From the NCBI GenBank assembly GCA_964562985.1, contig CAZLWE010000043.1, positions 1 through 28,859 on the forward strand: a stretch of DNA of 28,859 nucleotides. Reading direction: 5' to 3'. The position numbers were made by a program, and so were the translations under genes. Under the pieces are notes generated by a model that worked only from the letters and a program-made list of their open reading frames with translations, was not told the DNA's origin and ran no database searches. Positions 18,532-25,383 of this stretch are shown here, piece by piece; position 1 is the stretch's first letter; each line of letters starts with the position of its first letter. The DNA comes from SHLQ01 sp964562985. GTDB lineage: Bacteria; Actinomycetota; Acidimicrobiia; Acidimicrobiales; SHLQ01.

Positions 18532-18651
18532 GCGGGTGGTGAGTGCTCCGGGGTCAAGGCCTCTGCACCGATTAACGACCAGCACGGTGCCTTCAGGTCC
18601 AACGCGAGCGATGCCCACATTGTTCCGGCATGCCAGAGGCTCACCACCCGC
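18532..18651 (-). ncRNA. structured 5' leader of nrdJ (candidate cis-regulatory RNA)
   Basis: On the minus strand a perfect 12-bp helix (GCGGGTGGTGAG at 18651-18640 with CTCACCACCCGC at 18543-18532) closes a domain of about 120 nt. Inside it, CCTCT (18639-18635) pairs with AGAGG (18564-18560), and GCACCG (18590-18585) pairs with CGGTGC (18570-18565) around a 14-nt loop; GGCATGCC can form a further small fold. The element ends 41 nt before the nrdJ ATG. It lacks the standard cobalamin-riboswitch box. A conserved RNA class called the nrdJ motif has been described upstream of such genes; I recall the name but cannot match its consensus here. A possible -10 (TACACT) lies at 18696-18691. The other sequence in the 306-bp gap is covered by the DnaA-like sites listed under findings. 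Confidence 0.6.
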
Positions 18652-18796
18652 TTGGCCCACCACCGTAGGGACAACACGTTGTGGGCGAAAAGTGTACGAG
18701 CTGTTGATTTCGCGTGGATATGTCCGAGGTTTTCCACAGTCGATCCCTTCGGAGGCGCTGTCGGAGGTGTCTGCGGCGTCGATAGCGTTCATATTC

Positions 18797-19537
18797 ATGG
18801 ACCAACTGTTCCCCAGGCTTGTGGATGATGTGGATCCAGCCGTTCTGTACTCATCGGTCCAACGCCAATCTGACGGAGCTCGCCCGTGGGTTCTCACAAA
18901 CATGATTACATCGATTGACGGGGCGATCGACATCGACGGCATCTCGGGACCCCTCGGTGGCCCGGCGGACAAGCGTGTGTTTCGCGCGATCCGGGCGATA
19001 CCAGACGTGATCTTGGTGGGCGCGGGAACGGTCATTGCCGAGAACTACCGTCGAGCTCAAACACTACCGGAGATCCAAGAATTACGAGTTGAGCGCGGCC
19101 AACGGGCCGTGCCTCGGATCGCCATCGTGTCGGGCTCGCTGTCGATTCCTCTAGACCACCGAGTGTTCGACCCGTCCGAGCCGCCGATGGTGATCACGCA
19201 CGCACAATCGCCCATCACCCGCCGAACCGAACTGGCGGAAGTTGCCGACGTGATCGTGAGCGGCGAGGACCACGTCGATCTCGGTAGCGCCCTCGAAGGC
19301 CTCGGTGATGCCGGGGCGCAGATCGTTCTGCTCGAAGGCGGGCCGACGCTCAACGCGGCCATGATTGCCAAGGATCTTGTCGATGAAATGTGTGTGTCGG
19401 TGGCTCCGCATGTCGTTGGCGGCACCGGCGCCCGCATGACGGCCGGAACCCACACGGCGACACCACGAAACATGCGCCTCGTGCAGGTTCTTCACCAGGA
19501 CGGCTATCTGTTCTGTCGGTATCTTCGGGACGCATAG
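18797..19537 (+). CDS. RibD C-terminal domain (dihydrofolate-reductase-like) pyrimidine reductase family protein
   Basis: 246 residues from the ATG at 18797; sequence upstream in the open frame is arginine-rich and lies across the nrdJ leader. The fold blocks of the RibD_C family are clear: RPWVLTNMITSIDGAIDIDG, then GGPADKRVFRAIRAIPDVIL and VGAGTVIAENYR, VSGSLSIPLDHRVF, and IVLLEGGPTLNAAMIAKDLV. The family reduces 5-amino-6-ribosylaminouracil phosphate in riboflavin synthesis or related pterin-like substrates with NADPH. Stand-alone RibD_C proteins in actinobacteria often have no proven substrate. No riboflavin genes are nearby. There is no Shine-Dalgarno site; TAGCGT at 18783-18788 could be a -10 for a leaderless mRNA. 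It is divergent from nrdJ. Confidence 0.87.
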   Translation: MDQLFPRLVDDVDPAVLYSSVQRQSDGARPWVLTNMITSIDGAIDIDGISGPLGGPADKRVFRAIRAIPDVILVGAGTVIAENYRRAQTLPEIQELRVERGQRAVPRIAIVSGSLSIPLDHRVFDPSEPPMVITHAQSPITRRTELAEVADVIVSGEDHVDLGSALEGLGDAGAQIVLLEGGPTLNAAMIAKDLVDEMCVSVAPHVVGGTGARMTAGTHTATPRNMRLVQVLHQDGYLFCRYLRDA

Positions 19538-19539
19538 CG

Positions 19540-19920
19540 CTATCCACGAAGCTCGCGATGGTCGATCACGATGCGTTGACCAACATCGAGGCTGGCCGAC
19601 CCAGCCGATTCGGTGAGCACATCGACAAGCGATTGCACGTCGTCCCCCGGTAGGGCGCGCTCGGTGGCGATCTCCCACAACGTGTCGCCAGGCTGCACCA
19701 CATACACCTCGATGGTGTCGGTCGCCACGGCGGCATCGACCTGGGCGGGGCTGTCGGCAGCGGCATCGCCGCTGGTAACCAGCAAGGTCACGATGATGAC
19801 GAGCGCAATCACCAGGGCGAACAAACCATTGATCGACAATGGCGAGCGTTCAGCGCCGGTGTGCGGATACGCACCGTCGGGCGAGAACGGAGTGGATTGT
19901 GGAGTGGTAAAGGTGGTCAT
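19540..19920 (-). CDS. LysM-domain single-pass membrane protein, probable SOS-induced division suppressor (YneA/ChiZ-like)
   Basis: 126 residues from the ATG at 19920 (GGA close upstream). A short Pro/Ser/Thr-rich cytoplasmic N-terminus is followed by one membrane helix at about 28-50 (FALVIALVIIVTLLV) and then an extracytoplasmic LysM domain (EVYVVQPGDTLWEIATERAL to LDVGQRIVID, about 70-122), which binds peptidoglycan. Small membrane-anchored LysM proteins encoded next to and divergent from lexA include YneA in Bacillus and ChiZ (Rv2719c) in Mycobacterium. They are induced by DNA damage and slow cell division. Here too the promoter region carries LexA-box-like sequences. The function is inferred from architecture and position. 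Confidence 0.86.
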   Translation of the reverse strand: MTTFTTPQSTPFSPDGAYPHTGAERSPLSINGLFALVIALVIIVTLLVTSGDAAADSPAQVDAAVATDTIEVYVVQPGDTLWEIATERALPGDDVQSLVDVLTESAGSASLDVGQRIVIDHRELRG

Positions 19921-20042
19921 GGTTCCAGTCTTGCGATGGGGTGTGACAGCGAGCCCGGGCACTCCACCGCCCCGCCGATCCTCGTTGGTGAGAAAGATCG
20001 TTGGGGTCCTTGACCCGGACCGAACGTTCGGCGAACATGTGT

Positions 20043-20071
20043 TTGTCGAACTTCCGTTCCCTAGTTATAGT
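20043..20071 (+). promoter_or_regulatory. lexA promoter
   Basis: A -35-like TTGTCG (20043-20048) and a -10 TATAGT (20066-20071) are separated by 17 bp. The second LexA-box-like site fills the spacer and the third spans the expected start of transcription near 20078. Confidence 0.6.
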
Positions 20072-20093
20072 ACGAACAGTTGTACGATTGCAA
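20064..20093 (-). promoter_or_regulatory. promoter of the LysM gene
   Basis: On the minus strand TTGCAA (20093-20088) and TATAAC (20069-20064) are 18 bp apart. The -10 overlaps the lexA -10 on the opposite strand, so the two promoters are back to back. Two LexA-box-like sites lie just downstream, at 20047-20060 and 20032-20045. Confidence 0.5.
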
Positions 20094-20144
20094 CCCCATA
20101 ATCGAAAGAATGTTCGACTACCCCGAAGCGGAGACCAACACACC

Positions 20145-20777
20145 ATGAGCGCTACCAATCTCACCGAACGCCAGCAGGGCATTCTCGACTTCATCGACGC
20201 CCAAAATCGCGAACGCGGATACCCGCCTTCGGTTCGCGAGATTGGCAAAGCGGTCGGGTTGACCTCGCCGTCCACGGTGCACAGCCACCTCAATACGCTC
20301 CAAAAGCTTGGCTACCTCCGGCGAGATCCTTCAAAGCCCCGGGCGATCGAAGTTCGCTACGATCCGAACTCCGGTGCGGTAATCGAGCGAGCCGCCGTTG
20401 CGCACGTGCCGTTGGTCGGCGACGTCGCTGCAGGCACCGATGTACTCGCACACGAAAACGTCGAAGAACTGATGCCATTGCCCAAAGAGTTCACCGGCGA
20501 GGGGGAGCTCTACATGTTGCGTGTCCGCGGGGAGTCGATGATCAATGCCGGCATTCACGACGGCGACTACGTGGTCGTATGCCGACAAGACACCGCACGA
20601 AACGGCGAGATCGTGATCGCTGGTATTCCAGGCGAAGAAGCCACGGTGAAGACCTACCAGACCGAGGGCGGCGAGGTCACCTTGCTCCCCGCCAACGACG
20701 CCTTGGAACCAATGGTGTACGAGAAGGGCGAAGTACAGGTCTTTGGACGGGTAGTAACCGTGATGCGCCGTTACTAG
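20145..20777 (+). CDS. lexA: LexA repressor, SOS response regulator
   Basis: 210 residues from the ATG at 20145 (MSATNLTERQQGILDFIDAQ, the usual LexA start). GGAG lies 13 bases upstream, slightly far. The DNA-binding winged helix occupies residues 1-70 (GYPPSVREIGKAVGLTSPST, then VHSHLNTLQKLGYLRRDPSK). The self-cleavage site is A96-G97 in VGDVAAGTD, and the catalytic dyad is S131 (RVRGESM) and K169 (EATVKTY). RecA filaments on damaged DNA trigger cleavage and derepression. The promoter carries four LexA-box-like sites. Its stop is only 3 bp from the convergent dapE stop. Confidence 0.97.
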   Translation: MSATNLTERQQGILDFIDAQNRERGYPPSVREIGKAVGLTSPSTVHSHLNTLQKLGYLRRDPSKPRAIEVRYDPNSGAVIERAAVAHVPLVGDVAAGTDVLAHENVEELMPLPKEFTGEGELYMLRVRGESMINAGIHDGDYVVVCRQDTARNGEIVIAGIPGEEATVKTYQTEGGEVTLLPANDALEPMVYEKGEVQVFGRVVTVMRRY

Positions 20778-20780
20778 CGG

Positions 20781-21848
20781 TTAGACACCGTTACTGAGCA
20801 GGTCCTCGAGGGCCTGATAAGCCATCACGAGCGGAACCTGGTTGAGGTTCTCACCCTTGGCGTGAGCAAGCGTCGGATCACCGGGCCCAAAGTTGACCGC
20901 GGGAATACCCTGCTCAGCAAACAGCGCGACATCGGTCCATCCGAATTTTGCGCGCACCAACAAGTCGTTTCGCCCCAAGAAGATCGCCATCAGCGGATGA
21001 CGGAGGTCAGGTTTGGCCGCCGATGACACGTCGATGAGTTCGAAGCTGTCGTCGTCCAGCATGTGCACGCCGCACACCCGACGAAGAAACTCCTCGGCCT
21101 CCTCGGAACTGCGGTCGGGGGCAAAGCGATGGTTAATGGTCACGGTGGCCTCGTCGGGTACCACGTTGCCTGCCACTCCCCCTTCGACAAACACGGCCTG
21201 CGTGGCTTCGCGGAACTCGCAGCCGTCGATAACCGGCTTTCGAGTGGCCAGGGTATCCAAGGCGCTAAGCAGCGATGCCAGTCGATGGACCGCATTGGTA
21301 CCCAGCCACGGTCGGGCACTATGGGCCCGCTTTCCTCGCAAGGTAACCCGGGCGCTCATCGTCCCTTGGCAGCCGGCTTCGACGACCGCATCAGTCGGCT
21401 TTCCAAGGATGGCCGAATCCGCCTGGAGCAGGTCGGTCGCCTCCTCGAACAGCTGCAAGAGGCCGTTCTGGTCCAACGGCGCCTTCTCCCGTGCATAGAA
21501 GATGTAATTCACATCGACCGCCGGATCCGTCACGTTGCGGGCGAGCTCCAACATGATCGCGATATTGCCCTTGGCGTCGGAAGCGCCAAGGCCGAATACC
21601 ACCTCGTCCTCAATCCGAGCCGTTCCGTTGTCGTTGACCGGCCCAGTATCGAGATGTGCAGCCAGCGCTACTCGGTGCGGACGATCGAGATTGGTACGCG
21701 CAACGACATTGTCACCCAACCGCACAACGTGCAGGTCGTCGATCCCACGAAGCTCCCCTTCGATCCAATCGGCGATCGTCGACTCCTCGAAGGTCACGGA
21801 CTCAATGTCGATCAGATCAGCGGTGAGTTGCAGTAGTGGGTGACTCAT
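20781..21848 (-). CDS. dapE: succinyl-diaminopimelate desuccinylase-like M20 peptidase with altered metal ligands
   Basis: 355 residues, the length of actinobacterial DapE, with family-wide blocks: ALAAHLDTGPVND (H65, D67), VFGLGASDAKGN (D91), VEAGCQGTMSARVTLRGKRA, HSARPWLGTNAVHRL, GVAGNVVPDEATVTINHRFA, and FGWTDVALFAEQGIPAVNFG with GDPTLAHAKGE. DapE removes succinate from N-succinyl-LL-DAP in the lysine/peptidoglycan pathway using two zinc ions. Two ligands that are Glu in the family are Lys here: the EE pair reads E121-K122 (YAREKAPLDQNGL) and the ILxEPT motif reads ILGKPT (K150). The catalytic-base Glu (E121) and the His and Asp ligands remain. It lies 29 bp downstream of dapC, which supports a DAP role, but activity and metal content may differ. 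Confidence 0.88.
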   Translation of the reverse strand: MSHPLLQLTADLIDIESVTFEESTIADWIEGELRGIDDLHVVRLGDNVVARTNLDRPHRVALAAHLDTGPVNDNGTARIEDEVVFGLGASDAKGNIAIMLELARNVTDPAVDVNYIFYAREKAPLDQNGLLQLFEEATDLLQADSAILGKPTDAVVEAGCQGTMSARVTLRGKRAHSARPWLGTNAVHRLASLLSALDTLATRKPVIDGCEFREATQAVFVEGGVAGNVVPDEATVTINHRFAPDRSSEEAEEFLRRVCGVHMLDDDSFELIDVSSAAKPDLRHPLMAIFLGRNDLLVRAKFGWTDVALFAEQGIPAVNFGPGDPTLAHAKGENLNQVPLVMAYQALEDLLSNGV

Positions 21849-21877
21849 GGATTCAGGCTAGGGAGGCCGCGGTCGCC

Positions 21878-22984
21878 CTAGGCGGCGGCACGAGCCAAGA
21901 GTTCGGCGATGTTCTCATCGGATTGCACGACGGCGACACGGATGTAGCCATCGCTGGAGTCCCCATAGAACTCCCCGGGTGAGACGATCACCCCAAGGCG
22001 TTCGGCAAGGCGTTCCACCAAAGCCCAAGCGTCACCGCCCGGCGCATCGGCCCACAGGTAGAACCCGCCTTGGGGCATCTGAGCTTCGACGTCGAAGTGG
22101 GCGAGAACGTCGATCATCGCCAGCATGCGACGTCGGTAGGTTTCGCGTTGCTCGGTGACGTGTTTCTGATCGCCAAAGGCCACCGCAGCAGCGTGTTGGT
22201 TCGGTCCCCCAACCAGTGCGCCCGCATGCTTTCGAATCTCTTGGCACCAATGCACAATGTCGGGATCGCCAGCGTAAAAGCCCGCCCGAAGACCGGCCAG
22301 GTTCGAACGCTTCGACAGACTATGCAACGCGAGCACCCCGTCGACTCCGCTCTCGAGAATCGTCCGAGGAGCCCCGTCCCAGGTGAACTCGATGTAGCAT
22401 TCGTCGCTCGCGACCAGCACATCGTTGTCTCTGCCCCACTTCGCCAACGCGTCTAGATCTTCGAGCGCGCCGGTGGGGTTGCCAGGACTGGCGACCCACA
22501 GCACGCTGGCACGTTCGATGTCTTCGGTAGCGATTGCGTCGAGACGCAACCGCCAATGTTCGTCCACGGGCACCGCAACCGCTCGACCGTGGGCCAGCCG
22601 CGCCCCCATGGCGTAGCTGGGATAGGCCACCGCCGGGTAGAGCACAGTGTCCTTCGACGGCTCCTTCAGTCGCAACCAATGTGGAAGTCCAACCACGAAC
22701 TCTTTGAGGCCCATCGTGGCACCGATCCCCATCGGATCAACATCGACGCCGAATTGGCTGCTCAGCCAATTCGATGCGGCGCCACGGAGCTCCGCCGAGC
22801 CAATGGACGACGGATACCCACGCTCGGCTCCCGACAAAGAAAGCGCGTCCACAACAATCTGCGGCGGCGCGTCGAAAGGAGCGCCGATCGACATATCGAT
22901 CAGCGCACCATGGCGCTCTGCTGCGAGCGCGCGATATTCGTTGAGCCGGTCGTAGGGATACGGCGGAAGATCGAACGGTTCCAT
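21878..22984 (-). CDS. dapC: N-succinyldiaminopimelate aminotransferase (DapC, actinobacterial type)
   Basis: 368 residues from the ATG at 22984; a TTG nine bases upstream is possible. It is a fold type I PLP aminotransferase: YPSSIGSAELRGAASNWL, ASPGNPTG (about 168-172), DECYIEFTW (about 194) and the PLP-lysine motif SLSKRSNLAGLRAGF with K225, then QGGFYLWADAP and the C-terminal GYIRVAVVQS. Together with dapE directly downstream, the expected reaction is transamination of N-succinyl-2-amino-6-ketopimelate with glutamate in the succinylase route to DAP. There is no Shine-Dalgarno site. TAGAGT nine bases before the ATG suggests a near-leaderless promoter of its own, 87 bp after hflX. Confidence 0.93.
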   Translation of the reverse strand: MEPFDLPPYPYDRLNEYRALAAERHGALIDMSIGAPFDAPPQIVVDALSLSGAERGYPSSIGSAELRGAASNWLSSQFGVDVDPMGIGATMGLKEFVVGLPHWLRLKEPSKDTVLYPAVAYPSYAMGARLAHGRAVAVPVDEHWRLRLDAIATEDIERASVLWVASPGNPTGALEDLDALAKWGRDNDVLVASDECYIEFTWDGAPRTILESGVDGVLALHSLSKRSNLAGLRAGFYAGDPDIVHWCQEIRKHAGALVGGPNQHAAAVAFGDQKHVTEQRETYRRRMLAMIDVLAHFDVEAQMPQGGFYLWADAPGGDAWALVERLAERLGVIVSPGEFYGDSSDGYIRVAVVQSDENIAELLARAAA

Positions 22985-22993
22985 TACGGGCAA

Positions 22994-22999
22994 ACTCTA
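22994..22999 (-). promoter_or_regulatory. -10 box of dapC
   Basis: TAGAGT on the minus strand ends nine bases before the dapC ATG and no ribosome-binding site is present between. This fits a promoter giving a leaderless or near-leaderless dapC-dapE mRNA. Confidence 0.35.
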
Positions 23000-23071
23000 G
23001 ACCCAGTGAGACGGCGGGCGGACCAGGCCGCCAACTATCCCTACGTCGGCATGGCGCCCGAGAGCAACGAG

Positions 23072-24463
23072 CTACTCCCAGGGGTCTGGTTCTGCGGGCG
23101 CCGGTTTTGATGAGCCCGAGAGCCATTGGGACAAACGACCGACGGAGTCGGGGTCGAGGCGGGCCTTGACAGTGATGCCGGTTTCGCTCGCAACCTCGGT
23201 GAGCACCTGGCCTTCTCTATGCACCTGGGCCAAGACATCGCCACGGTCGTAGGGAATGGTCAACTCGACCAGTACGGTCATCGACCGCAGACGATCGCTA
23301 ATCACGGCGACCAGTTGATCAAAGCCACGACCGTCGAAAGCTGACACGCCAACAGAGCCCTCGAATCGACCAAGGGTGCCATGCACGTCTTCGGCGATGT
23401 CGAGCTTATTGAAAACCATGAGTTCGGGAACGTCTTGTGCCCCGATGGCGTGCAGAGTCCGCCGGACCGCGTCGATGTTGCCCTGGATGTCGGGGGCCGA
23501 CGCATCGACCACATGAATGAGCAGGTCGGCATCGATCACCACGTCGAGTGTGCTCTTGAACGCTTCTACGAGCTGCGTTGGCAGCTTGCGAACGAAGCCG
23601 ACCGTGTCGGTGAGAAAGATCGTTTCGCCACCGGGCAGCTGCAAGCGGCGGGTGGTGGCGTCGAGCGTCGCAAAAAGGCGATCTTCGGCCAGCACATCGG
23701 CATTTGTTAGGCGGTTGAGCACGGTCGATTTACCGGCGTTGGTGTAACCGACGAGTGCAACCTTGCGGTTGGAGGTTCGACGGCGGGCTTTGCTCTGTAC
23801 CTCGCGGTTCTTTGCGAGCTTACGAAGCTCCTCTTCGAGCTTGTGCACCCGACGAACCAGGCGGCGACGGTCGACCTCAAGCTGGGTTTCGCCAGGGCCT
23901 CGCGTACCGATGCCACCACCCTGCTGCGAGAAGGTCCTCGACGAGCTTCGAAGACGTGGTAGCCGATACTTGAGCTGGGCGAGTTCGACTTGGGCCTTAC
24001 CCTCGGTACTCGAGGCGTTCTGGGCAAAGATGTCGAGAATTACCGCGGTCCGGTCGAGCGCTGATCGGCCAAGGATCTTTTCGAGGTTGCCCTGTTGGGC
24101 CGGACTCAACTCGTCATCGAACACCACCGTGTCGGAGTCGGTCGCCAGCGATAGGTCTTTGATCTCCTGCGCCTTGCCCTTCCCGACAAAGGTGGCCGGA
24201 TCGGGAGCGTTTCGGCGTTGGTGTACTCGACCGACCTCGTCGGCCCCTGCGGTGTCGACCAGGCGTCCAAGTTCATCGAGCGAGGCGTCGGTGTCGTCCG
24301 CTGAGCCGTCGGGCATCGTGACCCCAACGAGCACGATTCGCTCACGGAAAGTCCGGTCGATAAGGCCGGAGGATTCGCCGCCATACTCACCGAATGCGCC
24401 ACGGTGATCGGAGCTGAAGTCCCTGGGGTTGACCTGACCAGACCCCTCGTAGTCATCACCCAC
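23072..24463 (-). CDS. hflX: GTPase HflX
   Basis: 463 residues from GTG 24463, preferred because GAGG lies at good spacing and the start overlaps the dapF stop by 8 bp. An ATG at 24487 would add eight residues. HflX is a ribosome-associated GTPase that splits or rescues stalled 70S ribosomes under stress. The N-terminal HflX domain begins near RERIVLVGVTMPDG and includes PATFVGKGKAQEI. The glycine-rich hallmark is GGGIGTRGPGETQLE (about 182-196). A basic coiled linker leads to the G domain: P-loop GYTNAGKS (about 239-246), DTVGF (286-290) and NKLD (352-355). It is translationally coupled to dapF, an order shared with other actinobacteria. Confidence 0.96.
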   Translation of the reverse strand: MGDDYEGSGQVNPRDFSSDHRGAFGEYGGESSGLIDRTFRERIVLVGVTMPDGSADDTDASLDELGRLVDTAGADEVGRVHQRRNAPDPATFVGKGKAQEIKDLSLATDSDTVVFDDELSPAQQGNLEKILGRSALDRTAVILDIFAQNASSTEGKAQVELAQLKYRLPRLRSSSRTFSQQGGGIGTRGPGETQLEVDRRRLVRRVHKLEEELRKLAKNREVQSKARRRTSNRKVALVGYTNAGKSTVLNRLTNADVLAEDRLFATLDATTRRLQLPGGETIFLTDTVGFVRKLPTQLVEAFKSTLDVVIDADLLIHVVDASAPDIQGNIDAVRRTLHAIGAQDVPELMVFNKLDIAEDVHGTLGRFEGSVGVSAFDGRGFDQLVAVISDRLRSMTVLVELTIPYDRGDVLAQVHREGQVLTEVASETGITVKARLDPDSVGRLSQWLSGSSKPAPAEPDPWE

Positions 24464-25262
24464 GCGGGACCTCGACGGCGCCGACATAGGTGGTCGGTCC
24501 GCTCAGGATGGCCGATGCGCGTCGATCGGTTCCGACGTCAACCACTGCCGCTCCTCCGGGCATGTTCACGGTGACGGTCTCCTTTACCAAGCCCCAGTCG
24601 TGGAATCGCTGGGCGGCGACGGTCGCCCCCGAGCCGCACGCCTGGGTGATGCCTGCGCCGCGTTCCCATACGGCCAGCGACAGCTCGTCGGTATCGACGA
24701 CAGATACCAGGTGGACGTTGACCCCATGGGGGAAATGCGCTTCGATCCGTGGACCGAGGGTGACGAGGTCGAAGGACTGCGGGTCATCCACTTCGAGGAC
24801 GACATGAGGATTGCCGACCGCCCCGGTAGCCCAGCGAGCTGCGACGACAGCGTGCTCGTCGAGGAAGTTCTCAACATCTGGAGCATCACCGGCGGTCACG
24901 GCCCCCATATCGACCGATGCCTCACCGACCGCAGGGTCTTCCGAGGCGGCATAGGTGCATTGGCGAACGCCCGCCAAGGTGTCGACATCGATCTCCAAGG
25001 ACTGCACGCCGCGACGCATAGCTATTGCCTGCAAGAAGCATCGCATCCCGTTGCCCGAGATCTCGGCTGCCGAACCGTCGGAATTGAACAGTCGCATAAC
25101 GACGGTCGAGCCTTCGTCCATCCCGAAGACCAGGCCATCGGCTCCCATCCCGGTACGGCGGTCGCACAGGTCCTTCGCTAATTCGGAGGCGTGCGCGGGC
25201 ACCTCGTCGACGAAGGTGACGAGAAAGTCGTTTCCGAGTCCGTGATGTTTCGTCAGATGCAC
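24456..25262 (-). CDS. dapF: diaminopimelate epimerase-like protein with Ser in place of the first catalytic Cys
   Basis: 268 residues. DapF converts LL-DAP to meso-DAP by a two-cysteine, cofactor-free mechanism. Family blocks: MHLTKHHGLGNDFLV, DRRTGMGADGLVF, NSDGSAAEISGNGMR, GAVGNPHVVLEVDD, VWERGAGITQACGSGATVAA. The second catalytic Cys is present (C208). The first, normally in an AEMCGNG motif, is Ser here (S69, codon TCG), with another Cys six residues on (C75). Everything else is intact, so it is not a decaying gene. Either Ser/Cys chemistry or a relocated Cys is used, or activity is altered. It heads the dapF-hflX pair and is divergent from the GGDEF-EAL gene. Confidence 0.92.
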   Translation of the reverse strand: MHLTKHHGLGNDFLVTFVDEVPAHASELAKDLCDRRTGMGADGLVFGMDEGSTVVMRLFNSDGSAAEISGNGMRCFLQAIAMRRGVQSLEIDVDTLAGVRQCTYAASEDPAVGEASVDMGAVTAGDAPDVENFLDEHAVVAARWATGAVGNPHVVLEVDDPQSFDLVTLGPRIEAHFPHGVNVHLVSVVDTDELSLAVWERGAGITQACGSGATVAAQRFHDWGLVKETVTVNMPGGAAVVDVGTDRRASAILSGPTTYVGAVEVPRG

Positions 25263-25383
25263 CCCACCAGTATGTATCGCTTTGCACCATCTCCACGTAG
25301 GGAGAGCGGAATTGGCGACTCAATGTCGGCTGTACATCTGCCGATATTTGACGGTGGATGACGCGCACCTGGAAGTCTCGAAA

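Larger units (their letters stand above)
20032..20116. promoter_or_regulatory. SOS operator cluster: four LexA-box-like sites
   Basis: Four sequences resemble the actinobacterial/Bacillus box (CGAAC-N4-GTTYG-like): CGAACATGTGTTTG at 20032-20045, CGAACTTCCGTTCC at 20047-20060 (perfect GAAC-N4-GTTC core), CGAACAGTTGTACG at 20073-20086 and CGAAAGAATGTTCG at 20103-20116. A compact GAACGTTC lies just upstream at 20022-20029. They cover both divergent promoters, so LexA should repress itself and the LysM gene until DNA damage. Confidence 0.85.

Noticed and set aside
18532..18651. Classical cobalamin riboswitch upstream of nrdJ
   Set aside because: The highly conserved B12 box and the GCCACUG-type segment are not found in the leader, so only a generic structured RNA is called.
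18671..18682. ACAAC-AC-GTTGT palindrome as an NrdR box
   Set aside because: NrdR boxes are AT-rich 16-mers of the ACACWATATATWGTGT type and occur in pairs. This short dyad does not match.
18530..18796. Upstream extension of the RibD-like gene
   Set aside because: The extension lacks family similarity, lies opposite the nrdJ leader, and the conserved domain begins after the ATG at 18797.
18496..19035. 179-residue minus-strand open frame upstream of nrdJ
   Set aside because: It overlaps the RibD-like gene antisense and runs through the structured leader, and no family motif is seen.
25325..25355. TCGGC/GCCGA inverted repeat before the GGDEF-EAL gene as an operator
   Set aside because: The arms are only 5 bp and no regulator gene is adjacent, so it is not distinguishable from chance.
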